This document shows positions 12,412 through 26,300 of a stretch of DNA of 64,000 bases, one piece after another. Origin of the DNA: Lucifuga dentata. Taxonomy: Eukaryota; Chordata; Actinopteri; Ophidiiformes; Bythitidae. Each line of letters opens with the position of its first letter. The stretch's first letter is position 1. The stretch lies in NCBI GenBank assembly GCA_014773175.1, contig VXCM01001266.1:1-64000 (forward strand). The letters are read 5' to 3'. A program made the translations under genes and the position numbers. The notes under the pieces were generated by a model. The model was not told the DNA's origin. It did no database searches and worked only from the letters and a program-made list of their open reading frames with translations.

Positions 12412-13219
12412 CACATCAACAGTTCCCTCCTATATGAATGTGAGATGTGTTGCTAAAGCCACAGATCAGCAAATACACCCACATCATTTTGTTTGGTAAA
12501 GTCAAATAGCATTTGATAGCAGCTGTGTCTGCACCGATCCTTTTCAATAATTTACGTTGTGAGAGGTTTAGAATAAATTATAAAATATCCAGGGGACTTG
12601 CTACTGCAGAGTTCAAAGTTTTGTGCTGTTTATTCCAACAGCTTCTTCAGTTTTTATGCCAGATGCAACAAAGCAACATTCTGCCTGGGTCTAGATCTGC
12701 AGCAAAAATACACATGGTGACAGATGATCATGCTGATGGCAGCCATGAATGCTGGAAGAATACTTGTGAATTGTGTAAAATTTTAATTAATAGCACTCAA
12801 GGGTTGTGACCACTACATTATCATTATAATGTTGCTGCAGTGCCACCTATAGGCCGTCATATTTTGCACAATCACACTGGGCTGATTCAGCTAAATTTTT
12901 TTGCAAATGCACTGAAGAGATATGGCAGTTTATTTGAAATAGCTAAGCTTACAAGAATTGGGCAAGCAATTACATAAATCGGTATGGTGCATCAAAAACA
13001 AATGAGATTTATCTACTGATAGATTTTTCTTGGATAAATAAATTCAGGAAAAAGTATTTTATTTTCTATGCCTTAAATGTCAGAGGAAACCCACCCAAAA
13101 GCAAAGTGGTTTGCAAATGTCCACAGAGTGGCGCTATTAGCTCCAGATCTGTACCAAAAACTCATCACTTGTTTTTTGTGCCATAACCTGACTTTCTGTT
13201 CTTAGACAGCTGTGGTCTG

Positions 13220-13239
13220 ATATATATATATATATATAT
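13220..13239. repeat. (TA)10 run
   Basis: A short pure TA tract in AT-rich intergenic DNA. Confidence 0.9.
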
Positions 13240-14152
13240 GTATTTACTTTACTTTGAAAAAAATTAAACAAATGCTTTCTACATAATCACTGTAAAAATA
13301 CACATCCTATCCTGACATTTAGCTCAATGCTGAATCTAAAATCTTGATTTGTTGATAAGAAGTGAAGTATTCTTGCTGTGTTGGAAGAAGTGGCTCCATT
13401 TATCCAGTGATCCACATTTCTACATCCGTCATTATAGCCTGCCTTCTCAGGAGGTTGTTTGTGTGTGTGTGTGTGTTTGTGCAACGTGTCTCTGTGGCTT
13501 CACTAAAAGCCAGTGACAGTGAAAACAGAAACATGTTGTAAAGGTCATAAGATGGTGACATTTTGAGGAATAACACATCTGCCATTTGGTAGCTTTCCCA
13601 CATCAAGGTCATCTCCACGCCATGTTTTCTTATTGATTCACACATGAGCACACTGAGTGATGAATCTGTGTTTGCCATTTAGTTCTGGATATTTTTTAGC
13701 CAGTTAAAAGTTAAATGCTAATAGAAAATGACAGAAACAAAGTGGCACCAGTGAGCCAATCTAATCTGAACAGACAACAAATCATAGCTTTAGAAATGTA
13801 CAGCTGTTCACACAATACTTTTAAAGTTAACCAATAACTAATACAGTTTAAAAATTGATATTAAAGTCTTCTGTTACCGACAAGAAAACATTATTTTGTT
13901 CATGGTTATTCAGATATTCATCTTTCCCAAGCCATAATACAAAATTAAAAATGCTTTCTTGGTTTTCATAGTGGATAATAAGTATGGGACTGTTTAAATA
14001 ATTACAGATCAGTGAAGGACAAACAAACACCAATAGCAAAAAAGAAAGAAAAAATAAGTATAATAATCAATTAAAACATGATACACTTGTGCTATGTTAA
14101 CAGAANAAAAAAAAAAAAAAAAGACCAAAAATGTAAATATCACAATTTGTGG

Positions 14153-14158
14153 TTTATT
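14153..14158 (-). terminator. Candidate ltbp1 poly(A) signal AATAAA (distal 2)
   Basis: A second minus-strand AATAAA lies 54 nt further downstream, followed by a T-rich stretch in transcript sense. It is an alternative to the signal at 14207. Confidence 0.3.
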
Positions 14159-14206
14159 ACCAAGGGGTTGAATGTACAATGTAATATGAATTCATAGAAA
14201 AAGCTA

Positions 14207-14212
14207 TTTATT
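14207..14212 (-). terminator. Candidate ltbp1 poly(A) signal AATAAA (distal 1)
   Basis: The plus strand reads TTTATT, giving AATAAA on the minus strand in the context CATGAATAAATAG, about 2.18 kb after the stop codon. It is the first consensus hexamer I favour because it ends the AT-rich tail. No transcript evidence is available. Confidence 0.35.
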
Positions 14213-14481
14213 CATGTACAAATTACAAATACATCAGCTGTTTTCTCCACTCTTCTCTTTAAATGTACATAAATTTCACTCCCACTTTCCCATAGCAGCT
14301 TTGCAACCTGGCAAGACCTTGCAGTGAAACACAGATGAGAGAAGAACGTAAAATAAAATATGAGGCAAAAATTCCTTTCATTCATCTGCAAAAAAAAAAA
14401 AAAAAAAAAAAGAAACAAAAATAGTATCTCAAAGCTTAGCTAAAAAGAAAAAAGGGAAAATGACTGCAACACAGGAAGTGA

Positions 14482-14506
14482 AGGAAGGAAGGAAGGAAGG
14501 AAGGAA
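14482..14506. repeat. (GGAA)n run
   Basis: About six GGAA units within the presumed ltbp1 3' UTR. GGAA arrays can bind ETS factors, but there is no sign of function here. Confidence 0.9.
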
Positions 14507-16394
14507 TACTGGGTTCAAAAAGTTCTTTTAGCTCTTTTTAAGAAAAATAATATTTTCCATCCTCTAATGTCCCAGACACAAAGTAGTTTCATGTTTGTAC
14601 TTTATAATCTTACGAACAAATAAAGGACCCAGAAAGCTTATTCCAAAGAATTTACATAATGTGCATACTTGTGCATGTTTTGGTGATGCTACAGAACGGA
14701 AAAGAAACTTTTGGTTATGTCAGACAGAGGGATGCGATGGAGGAAGAGCGGGAGCAAACAGCCGGCCTCGTCACACAATTAAATACCCAGCTCAGTTTGA
14801 TTGGGTAGAAAATACAAATGGATCCCCCAGCACAAGTCCATAGGGTTTGTCGATACTTTAAGTGAGCAAAACGCCTTCTTTTAACACATAAAATTCTGTC
14901 TCAAAAACAACATAAGAAACAACTTTAGAAAAGCAACAGATAAAACATACATTTTATACAATTCTGTGTTTCTCTTCCCAAACATAGGCACCATAGTAGA
15001 TTAAGTTGAATCTTCATCTCAAGTAAATTACTTTTGTTTCATTTAGTGTGTATCTTATACAGTGCAGATTATATGGGCTTTGATTAAGTAAGTGTGTGTG
15101 TGCATGTGTGTGTGAGTGTGTGTGTGTTGTATTTCTATACTTTTAAGGACCAAAAGTCCTCACAGGTTTTGAAGGTAACAAAGCTCCTGTTGAAGACATA
15201 TTGGCTGGCCCACATGTCTTTGATTTCAGATTTAGGTATAATATTAGGATTAGCAAGAATCAACATTTTCCATCATTTTAATCTTAAATGTTACATTTTT
15301 GTTATAGCTATTGTTTTGGCATGCATATACCACAATAAATAAAAATAAATAATTCTATTTAATTAATAAAATTGTTTAATTTTTAATGCTTGTATGGGAA
15401 TTTAAACTTTTTTTTTTTTTTTTTTAAATTTGTAGAACATTTTTAAAGACATTATCTTGCAGTTTCAGTTTGGAGGGTGTTGTGTGATTTCTGCCTCTCT
15501 GCTGACCTCTGTTGTCCAGTAATGTGAATAACAATGTCAAATTAAATCACACTTCTTTCTCTCTCTCATCTTTTTCCCAACTTGCAGGGCAATAAATTCA
15601 AATACCAAGTTAGTAGAAAAAAATCCAGCTGAGACAGTGAGTCCCAGGAATGTTAAATATCTAATTATCATGTCACTAGTTTCATTAATGTGATGAGAAA
15701 AAAGTGATAAAATGTCTAAAAGGTTGAAGTTGAAGTTAATGCAGGCATTCCCTAAGCCAGATCAAGACCAGGCCATTTGGGATGTCTACTTTCTGTCTCT
15801 GATTTCTGCATTTTGTTCTACAAATTTTAATCTTTGAATTTATAGTTGCCTGTCTTTTGTCAATCACAACCCATTCAAGCTGAATTAACAAACCAAAGCA
15901 AATCTCTTCTACCAGTTGAGGCTGTGAAATTAATTTGCCTCATAACGGTGATAACTGAATAATATGTAGGCTAGATTTGTGTAAAAACATGTTTAGAAAA
16001 CATAAAGAAACATATCAAATATCTGCTAGTAACTGATGTAAATGATGTAAAACAAGGAGGGTTAAGTGTACTTTATGATTATGATTAGAATTTAGGATTA
16101 AAATTAGAAACACGATTATGTTTATATAAAGGTTGAGGTTAGATTAGGATTTAGAGACTGAAGATCACTACTGAGGTTTTCATGCATTAAAATGTGTTGC
16201 AATACAAATCATTCCAGATGTGGAGATGCTTTTTGGGCACGCTACAACAAAATCAGAGAGTGTATCTTTAAGGTTAGTGTTACAGAATTGGGGAATTCAT
16301 GAATGTAGTCAGTGGACGTCCTCACAAGTATAGTAATACAAACTTGTACGTGTGGTTTTAGTGTCTCTTGTCACCCCCTAGTGTCCATCCATGC

Positions 16395-16564
16395 TCACTG
16401 CGTGTGTGTTGATGAATGGCGTGTCGCCGCCTCCACACAGTAGTTGGGTTTGTCGGAGGCCGTGAAGCCCGGCAAACACACACACTGGTAGGAGCCTACC
16501 GTGTTGATACACTTTGCATTTTTACACAGCAACATCCGATTGAGCTCTGAACACTCATTCACAT
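16395..16564 (-). CDS. ltbp1: ltbp1 last coding exon: final cbEGF and stop
   Basis: The exon encodes [19 protein letters not shown], then [15 protein letters not shown] and SDKPNYC, then a short tail ending THTQ and TGA at 16397-16395. It aligns with the human C-terminus ([25 protein letters not shown]). The tail after the last Cys is about 14 residues and differs from the human one. The acceptor is TGTCCACAG. Confidence 0.95.
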
Positions 16565-19500
16565 CTGTGGACAGACACGAGAGAAAATGATTTACATGAT
16601 TTTTTTGTTTATTTTTACTTTCTTGCTTCTGTTTTCTTTAGGTAGCAGCTCTCTTACCAATACATGCCATGCGGGACATGTCTAGGGTGTATCCATCAAA
16701 GCAGTCACAGGTGTAGCCCTCCTGGACCCGGACACACCGTCCGTTCTCACAGCCATTCAGTATCCCACACTCCTCCGCTCGCAAACCCTCAAAGGCCTTG
16801 TACGAGTCTGTAAAAGAGAAGGACCACAGCGTGTCATTCTGAAATCAATATTTCCTGAAATCAGGAAGTACAGTCCCAAGTGTTAGAAGGTGAAGCATTG
16901 AATTTTAAGGTGAGTGTATAACCAGAGCATTTGATTTTGAAAGATTAGGGGATTTGGAAAAATAACAGGAAAACTAAAATACGATTTTATGTTTTGGAAA
17001 TTGGTTGTCAGTAATGTACCATATATGCTGGTTCTGCTGTATATATTGGGCCTAAACATGCACATTTGCCGGTATGGTCCTTTAAGAGTGGGAACTCCTA
17101 ATGATGCTTAATGATGCTAGAACATCATTTAGCCCTTTAGTCCTCCAAAGAGCACACGGCCGTGTTCTTGAAGCTAGTACCTCCAACATGCCAGATGATG
17201 GAAAGAGTGAAAGGCTGATGAAAAAATAATTTCCAACATGTTTCTCTTCCTCAGCAAAGCTAAACACATCAGGGAGTTGGAAGGAGGATGGGTGGGAAAA
17301 AATAGGAGTCACTGATAATTTGGTGTTAATGTTGGGAAACAATAGTAGTGAATGAATGAACAAAGAACAGCAGACTCTGAAGAAACACCCCAGAAGTGTC
17401 TCATCCTAACATGTTGTTATTTTTATTGTCATAAGATGGCAGCAAAGCATTATAGCCTGAGAAACTGAGAAACTTAGTCAGCTTTAGTCAAGTCAGAAGC
17501 TGCTCCATGAAACATTTGCCTTTCACTGGCCATCATGGAGGAAGATGCTTATATCTTTATAACCCAAACCAGAGTGAAAAGCTCTGGAGCTCACAGCTGC
17601 TTTATCAACTATAGAACAATAGAAACAAGTTGTTTTTTTGTTTTTTTTTTAAACAGGCACTTCTTTCTGCTATGCTTTGTGATAATCTGGAACCATTTTT
17701 CTTCTGATTGGAATCCTTTTCATCATCAATTAAACAATCTGAAGCTCACAAAATGAAAAACTGACTGCTGCCAAACTTCTTGAAATCTCTTCCACTGGAC
17801 AGACAATGAGATGCCAGATGGTGCTGTAACTTCCACTTTACATTTTGGCAAATATCTTCTGAGCAGCTTATTAGAGAAACAAAATTCTCTGGCACAAACT
17901 CAGCAAACTGACAAGCTGACAGTTTCCCTACACTGGATTTTCTGACATCTGTAAATATTCTGAAAACAGTCTTTTCAAGCTGCTGTTGGACCACTGACTG
18001 AAACATTGTTATATGCAGAGTTATCATCTATTGACTCCTATGACTGAAAGTTACTGAAAGCTAATAAGTTTTTCTTCAATAACAGAGTAATATTCCTGTT
18101 CTGTCTTGTCACAATAATCTCATGTTTCAGCTCTATTCCTATGTAAGATTCACAAAATACAAAAACTCACCCTCCTCGTTCTCATAAAGGGGCAGGACAG
18201 CTTGCTGATCACTTGACTGGGAATAGTCTGGGCTGACTTCGTATTCGTGGATCGGGCCGGCAACAAGGGCGTCGTGACCGTAGGGCCGCTGCCCGCCACC
18301 CATGGGAAGGTTACACATGGATGCATAATCCTCTGCGACAGACCCAGACACGGAGAAAAGACAAAAATCAATGAGTAACAAACACCAGGTCCTGCTATGG
18401 TTGTACATAGTTTTACAGTAGCCTGAGAGAAAGGCTATTTTAGTCTGTTAGCTTTGCTGAATCAATGGCCTTATGTAATTACAGTATTATTATTTATATT
18501 TAATTACAAAGTGAATATACATCTTCACACAGGCATTTCACCTCACTAAAAGGAAATCCTACATGCTGTAAAATCAGTTCATTCAACAATTCCAGGGTTT
18601 TATGCAGTGCATTTTAGTGAAGAAGGCTGCTTCACCTGAATTAAAAACACCCCACCAATGATACATGAAATCACCACACACTTATATTAAATAAAACCTG
18701 AACCTTCAGAGGGAAAAAGATCACAGGCCCCTTTAGCAAATGCAAAAATCATATGTTTAATGGTGGGGAGATTGTTTAGACCATCGTTGAGTAATTATAA
18801 TGATCACAAAAGATGACACGCAGTCAAGAAAAAAAAAAAAACCCAGCATGACCTAATACCTGTAACACACAAACCCTTTCATGATTTTGGATGTCAGTAA
18901 ACTCCAGTAATTGACTCAATCAGTCATAATCAGTTGAAGTGTGGGAGGAAAAAACTCACTGCATTACTGAGAGGATGAAAGCAGTGCAGCCAGACTCATT
19001 TAAAGACAAACACACTCTGTCTTTGCTTTTAGAAATGTCCATCTCATCTTTGCAGCAAAATCAGCAGGCTTCTACTTCAGTTTGATGCCTGGCTTTCATT
19101 TTTGAGCAATGAACTAATTTTACAGTTAAAACTTAATGAACCATTTCACATTCTGCCTCCGACAACAGAGTAATTACAACCATAAAGCCTTCATTCTGGT
19201 CAACATTAGCCTGCTGGAGTGAATTGTTGGCATCTTAAATACTCCACAACTCAACAGAGTGTGGGATTTTGCCATGCAGTCTGGCTTATCTGAGCTGCAG
19301 CTATACAGCAGTGTGTGTGTGTATATAAGTGCAAAGCAGTGTAAGGTGTGTGTTATAGAGCAGTGTGTGTGTGTTGTATGTGCATACCAGTGTTTCGGGG
19401 AGGACACAGAGCACAGTCCATGCCCCAGGCCTCTCCGTATAGACAGCAGCACTCTGTGTATGTGGTCTTCCTGTTGGGACCCAGTGGCCGCATGCACGTC

Positions 19501-19572
19501 ATAGTTTGTGTCACGGTCTGCCAGCAGATACCCTGGTAGTCTATCTGCTCCGTCTCATGTTGCTCTACAGAT

Positions 19573-19637
<65 letters not shown>

Positions 19638-20280
19638 CAATGCATATCATAAGCTGTTTTCAAGCTTTGAAATGCCATTAAATACAAATGCAAATGAAGT
19701 TCATTTCTACATGACGGGTTCAAGAAGCAAACCGAATCTTTAATCTTCAGTGTTAACTCGTATTGAATGATACCTTTTTTTTTGGNGGGGGGTTGATCAT
19801 GATGTAATTGAGAAACGAGATAATTCTGTTTTGTGATCCTCTTCTAATTATTTGACAAAAAAAAGAGGCCAATGATTAGAAAATCAGCAACCATTCTTCC
19901 AAATTGAGTATTTGCTTCAGCAGAAATATTGTGAGGATAAGATGAAATTGCAAGATCTTGCATATATTGGGGGNTGGATGAAATTGCATTGATTCATTAG
20001 ATATTCCTGTCTTACCGGCCACCTCGGGGATGAAGATGCAGCGGTTGGTGCTGGGGTCCAGCACCATGGGATGTGTACAGAAACACATGTATGAACCATC
20101 TGTGTTCATACACTGCCCACCCACACACACCGACTCATCCAGACACTCATTGATGTCTGGAGGGGAAACAAATGATGCAAACAAAAGCAACACAACTTGG
20201 TCAGAGAATTTTCATCATTCCTGCTGCATTTAATGATCCTACATACTATAGGTATCACACAAACACGCACAGACACACAC

Positions 20281-20311
<31 letters not shown>

Positions 20312-23300
20312 ACTTATTAACCTTGCCAATTTAGTTCTCATTCCTTCACTTCACAACTGCTTGCACACACAAACAGGTTTATATTGCTGATGACAGAAAA
20401 AACACACCTTGAGATATAAGCCAATAATAAACAGTTTTTCCCATTTGCTTTGGCTGAAGGAAAGAAATGTGTTTATGTCTGATAAGTAAAGAAAGATGGT
20501 GTCCTGCTGCCAATATGAAGTGACTCTGAGACTCTGAGATCATGAGTTTAACATAGAACTACATACTGGAATGAAAATTGACATTTGTCCCTTTATTTTC
20601 TTGTAAGATACCACACAACTGCAATAGTTATTCAACCCTTTTCCTTTCCAAAAAAATCCCATTTCTGAATAAAAAAAAAAAATGCATCTGCACAGAGGCT
20701 TCAGACCAGATCTGGGCTGGTTTTCTTAAATTGTATTATGACTCTTCTGGCCAGACATAATTGGTCTCAGAGTGACCACAAATCCAGCAAAGAGCCAAAC
20801 CTCCGCTGGGCTTTGCTCTTTGCCCAGTCCTCTACTTCGCTGTTACTTTGTCCTATAAAGCCAATCCTTTTAACTTTTATTTAACCTGGAATAGCTTTAT
20901 TTTAAAGAATAAATGATAATGAGATAGAGGTAATACTGGATGATGACAATAAATGAGACGTTTTGCTTTTAAGTGCTCTAGGGAAAAACAAAACATCAAT
21001 TTTGCTGCTGCTGCTGCATGTGTATTGCTAAGTAGCATCCATTACAATGTTTGTTTTTGGTGACAAAACTTCCTGACAGCATGTGTTTAGAACGCCATGC
21101 AATTAGCAAAAGAACTTAAACATAAGAATGATATTAGCTTTAACATTTCAGTTTAGAAATATCTGAAATAGCTTTTAATGTCCTGTACACACACACACAC
21201 ACACACACACTGGCGTACAGCTCTTGCTCTTATCCTGCAGACGTACAGCCATGCATAGTGAAAACATTCACCGAGCCAACAAAGAAATTATTTGGGGTAA
21301 CAGCCTGAATCCTATTTTTGACATCTTTACAGCAAAAAATATAACTCTGTAATTCAGATATGTATGGAAGCTGGCTGTGCATTCCTCATGGTTCAGACGT
21401 TGGTCTGCCTTGTGGTTGGTCTCCTGCTCTCCACCCTGCTCTGCTTGAATAATATGTTGCTAATGCAGTAAAACCCCACAGTGTTGGTCTGGCAGCGAGC
21501 TCTGTTTAGCCCCTGTTTGATTATGGTTGCTCAGTCTGGTGCTTCTAATCCAGCTGCCAAAAGGGAGCACAAACACAGGTTAGATAAGCTACGGGTGGAG
21601 TGATTTCAGTAAGCACCAAAGCAAAGTTTGAGGCATGATGGTTTAGCATAACATTCAGACAGACCCTCAGACCCTTTGGGCTGATTCAGATATATTAGTC
21701 TTGCGGATCTCAGAGCCAATCAGACTACGGAACATAGCTTGATTACCAGCAGGGCTCCAAACTACCTTTCAAACTGCAAGTTCCAAGTCATTTGAAATGC
21801 ACAGTAAAAGTGCAAGATTCAGTGGAGCTGATTTCAGTTTGGAGCATGATTCTCAAGTATCGTGTCTGAGCAAAGCAAAAAAACCTTAGTTCCACCTCAC
21901 CAACACACCACCAACTTTAGAAAAATCCTAGAAAAACATCATGTGCACACAGACTGTTAACTGCAAGCCTGCTGTCCCTCAACAAAATAAAAGTGAAAAG
22001 GACCCATGCACAGGAAAATTAATTTCTTCATTTACAAATCACACATTTGTCTCAAAAGGCTTGTTGATGTGTTGGTCTGTTGGCATCTGTTGAATATATG
22101 AGTGTGAAAAGTTACTGACGCCCACAAAGAAACGGATGTAACGTGCACATGGATGACTTGGGCAGTTTTCAACAAAAAAATCTAATTCTTAATTAAAAGG
22201 CAATAATAATTAAAACTATTCCTTAATGAGACATTTTTATTTTAAAATACTTTCCCACAATAGCAGAATTTCCATCGATTCAACTGATTTGATTCTCTAC
22301 AGAAATTTCTGGTCATTTGGTGTACCACCAGGGGGCGATCAAAGTACTACCAGTGGTACGTGTACGACTGTTACTCAATTCGAAATATCACAATGGAAAT
22401 GAGCACTACACTGGTTGTTACTGTCACTATGGTCTGTGTGTTTTTGTTGGTCTTTGTGTTGTTGTTCAGGTGTTTAGCCCTCCTTGACAGAAACTGTTTG
22501 TTAGTTTTAAATAAAACATGATAGGTTGGCCAAGGAGGGCCGGTGAAGGTCACACACACACACACACACACACATTCACCTACACACTATATATTATTTG
22601 TCTGTTGCTAGATCAAATTGCATATATATAAAAAAAACGGTTATGCCAATCTTAGCATATACCACAACTATATATGCAGACAGAAAAAAGAAAGAAAAAA
22701 AAACAATGGAAATGGGAACTGTATTTACTGCCTCTAAACCACCTCCTCTAAACAAACAAGCTGAGATCAACTCCTACTTTTATAAACTAACTACGCTTAA
22801 CTGATAAACTAAACTAAATTGAGTAGTCAGCTGATAGATTTGGTTGTTTGATAAGTCGCTGATTACAGTAAAAATATATAATAAAACTCTCTCTCTCTCT
22901 CATATACACACACAGCCTGTCTGTGATGAGCTTGGTTTCACACTGACCTCTGCACTCCAGTTTGGCAGGGTCGTAGTCCTGACCCGTCTTGCAGTAACAC
23001 TCGTAGCTGCCCAGAGTATCCAGACAGAAGCCTCCTTTACACACCTCCTCACCAAACAATGCGCATTCATCTGCATCTGCAAACAGGCAGAAAGAAGGCA
23101 GCATGGGATTAAATACTGCATACACATTAGTGCACAAGCACCCACAACATAGAAACAATATGAACGGTTAGTGAGAGAATGTATTATTGGCTTTACAAGT
23201 CTTAGTGTGGTCACATGAAAGAGATGCGCACACATTCTGTATGTCCTTCTTTACACAGCTTTACAATGGAAACCCAGTGACAGTCATGTAGATTAGTTTA

Positions 23301-26300
23301 AATATGCATTCATGTAACATTAGCATAAATATCTATGCTTCACCTTTCATTTTTCACACTGGAGAAACCTACCTTTGTAGTTGTCAGTGGTGGGTACTCC
23401 ATACAGCAAATCCCCACTCGGGATAAACCCTCTTCCAGAAGGACACATTTGATTAAACTGGTCTGAAAAGGGACAAAAGTGTAGGAAGTTCAGCATCCCT
23501 ATCACACTGACTTGCGCCCGTGTTTGCATACTTACAGTACTGTACTTTGTTTTGACTTTATTTATTACAACTTACTGCATATGCCAGCAGCTCACCTCAG
23601 CAAACAGTGTGTTATGAATAAGTAAAGCAAACATATAAATCATGCAGGGAGGATGGAAACAGTCACTGCTCAGCTTGTAGAATGAGTAAGAAACTGATTT
23701 AAGATGCAGTGAATGTGTGATGTTAATGGCCTCCTGGAATTTCTGGAAAGCCTGTTTACCAAGAAAAATAATGAAATAAATAATCCTCCAGTCAGCCAAA
23801 ATGTCTCACTGACAGGAGAATTATTCACGATGCCCAAAACTAGATGTGCCTAATACAAAAAAAAAAACAAAAAAAAACAAAAAAAAAAAATCCATGTTTC
23901 TCAGCTTACGTTTGCTGCTCATTTCTGTCGTGTTATGAGGCTTTTCATCGTGATCATTCACTGGCCACTACTGTGCTACACTTAACTGACCAATAGTGAT
24001 GCAGAGAGTAACTCAACACAGACTGTGTACTTTCACAATAAAACTGCTATTGGCAATAATACAGATTGAATGTATGCATTCGCTTTGTTCTCTTCCTCAC
24101 CTGTGCCATTGACAGGACAGGGATGCACCTCACAGTTGTCACCCCATCCGGCCCCCAGTGTGCAGCAGCACTCCTGCAGGGTGACATGGCTGATCAGCAC
24201 ACTCTCGCACAAGTTCTCATCATTCAGATGATAGTAGCACTCCTTACGCTCCACTGGTGACGCTGAAGGATGCAGAGGAGAGAATAAAGAGATGTTGGGC
24301 AGATGAAGACGCAGACAGCAGGCAGCTTAATTACAGTGTAATGCATATATTTGCATATTATGAATGAAATTTTTAAATAAATGAACTAGGGTGTTTAAAG
24401 GTAGTTTGTAATCAGTTATTAATTATGAAAAAAGGTTAAATTTGCGTGGAGTTTTGTGAGGATATGTGTAAATTGTAGGAAAGTTGAAAGTTGGTCACCT
24501 GTAGGAAGAGGCTCACACTTAGCGATCATGGGGTTATACTCCTGGCCACTTGGACACACACAGAGGACGGAACCCTCGACGTTCTCACACTGCGCTTCGC
24601 CACACACACCGCTCAGCAGCTCACACTCATTCACATCTGTGGAGGAAGAAAACAACATGTCATGCTGCAGTTGATTAGCTTCGTCATTAGACTCTTGCAT
24701 CATGAAGAGTGCAATGTGGCAGGACAGTGGGAAAAACGCCAGCAAGCATTTGACAAATAAGAACAGCAGTTAGTGTGACTGCAGCATCACAGGGACTACC
24801 AGTAAGTATCTTTGTGCCACAGGACTGTAATGAAAATAGTTCTGGTATACTTCAGGCAGTAATTAACTGTAAATAACTGAGTTGTCTAATTCAAACTGAT
24901 GAAATATTATATTTGCTTCAGGTGAATACTGAAATGTTTTGTAAATTTTATTCCTCATTTTTTACAGCAGTCGGGCACACAAAAACAAAAACGCACATTT
25001 CTTGAAATCTACTCTTGTGAAAGTCACCAATACCCTGAGAGTAAATGTGGCAATGTGTTTCCTATCTAAAGTATTACTTGGTCAGTTGAAGTATAGTTTC
25101 TGTGAATGTATACAGCCCAAGGTCCATGTGTTTTTCCTCTCATTTAATGTCAGCCAATGTGGCTCCCTACATCTATATGCCATCAACGTGACTGTAAATA
25201 AAAATCTTGACAACCAGCTCAACTCTATTTACATGAAATATCCAGAGTCTTTCTTGAAACTGCACACCTTATGCCCTTCCTTTGCCTGACATAGGCTCTG
25301 CAGAACATATGATCTGTCTGTGACATTAAAATGCATAGTTTCATTGTTTATATGAGAGACTGAGGCATCTATGCACTGGAGTTTTCGCAGCCACAGATGG
25401 AGTTCAGTTCAGTTTCTGCACAGGCGGAGAAGCTAAAGAGGGGATGAAAGGTTTTTGAGTTTTATTTGACACACTCCCTTTTTGTTTGGCTCGAGAAGCA
25501 AAGAAGGTCCATCCAAAGGGGATTCTGAGCTGAATTGTAGCTAAACACCTGGGAGAAACCAAGTTTCACAGACTGCTTAAATCACTCTGACAGTGAGAGC
25601 CTTTCAAACCATCCCTGTCACAGGAAGTAGAAATACAGATTCTATCTGATTCTAAGACCCAAAAAGTAAGAACAGTCAAGCAGAGGAAAGTACGATAGTT
25701 GTTTTCCATCATATAATCAGGAAAGATGGACATAGGAGGTGCTTGGCAGGATTCTGTCCTTTTTCGCTTTCAGTCATTATTTATCCAAAGACCACTGACA
25801 AATGCTCAGTCCAAAGTCAACTAGCCCTATTCTCTTTTCCCGAAACCACCAGCTTAATATTCATTAAGCTGCACTCAATCACACCTGAGGGTGTTTTGTC
25901 CGGTTTGAAATGAAACTTGAGAACTGGAGATTGATTGATTTTGACATTATGTGCACAGAGAAAGTCCCCAGTGGAACTCTCTGGAAACAGAACCTGGCTG
26001 CTGAGACAACAGTACCTTGTCTGTTCCAAACACAAAATGCTGTTAAAACAAGTTATTAGTTGCCAGATGCATGACATTATGTGCTAGTTTGCATAGGATT
26101 GGTTTTGCATCAGCCATAGCACCAAAGCCTTTGGAACAACATTTTTATCAGTGTTCAGACACTGTGTTGCTGGATGAGTTTGATAAATAAATTTGAATGG
26201 GTTGTCTGAAAAGCTGCCAAACCCAATGACAAAGATGTAATATGGGTGATACTGCTGCAAACCATCATTAGGGTATATAGAAAAAGAGAAAGACAGGCGG

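Larger units (their letters stand above)
989..14152. other. rasgrp3 5' intron(s)/promoter region and rasgrp3-ltbp1 intergenic DNA
   Basis: There is no coding exon on either strand. The region contains a fold-back element (2185-2380), fragments of a repeat whose end reads CAGTGGTTCTCAAACTG (about 5813-5915 and 7475-7560), several microsatellites and three copies of a 12-bp unit (TCACTGAGAGTA, 6068-6103). One consensus donor (GATGAG/GTAAGA, minus, at 8414) could end a non-coding first exon of rasgrp3. The boundary between the rasgrp3 5' UTR introns and intergenic DNA cannot be placed. Confidence 0.5.
14153..16394 (-). other. ltbp1: ltbp1 3' UTR (extent inferred)
   Basis: This DNA follows the stop codon in transcript sense. 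It is AT-rich, with a (TG)n patch near 15090-15127, a poly(T) run near 15409-15425 and a (GGAA)n run at 14482-14506, and no coding exon. The end is inferred from two minus-strand AATAAA hexamers. A 3' UTR of about 2.2 kb is plausible, but polyadenylation could occur earlier. Confidence 0.4.
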
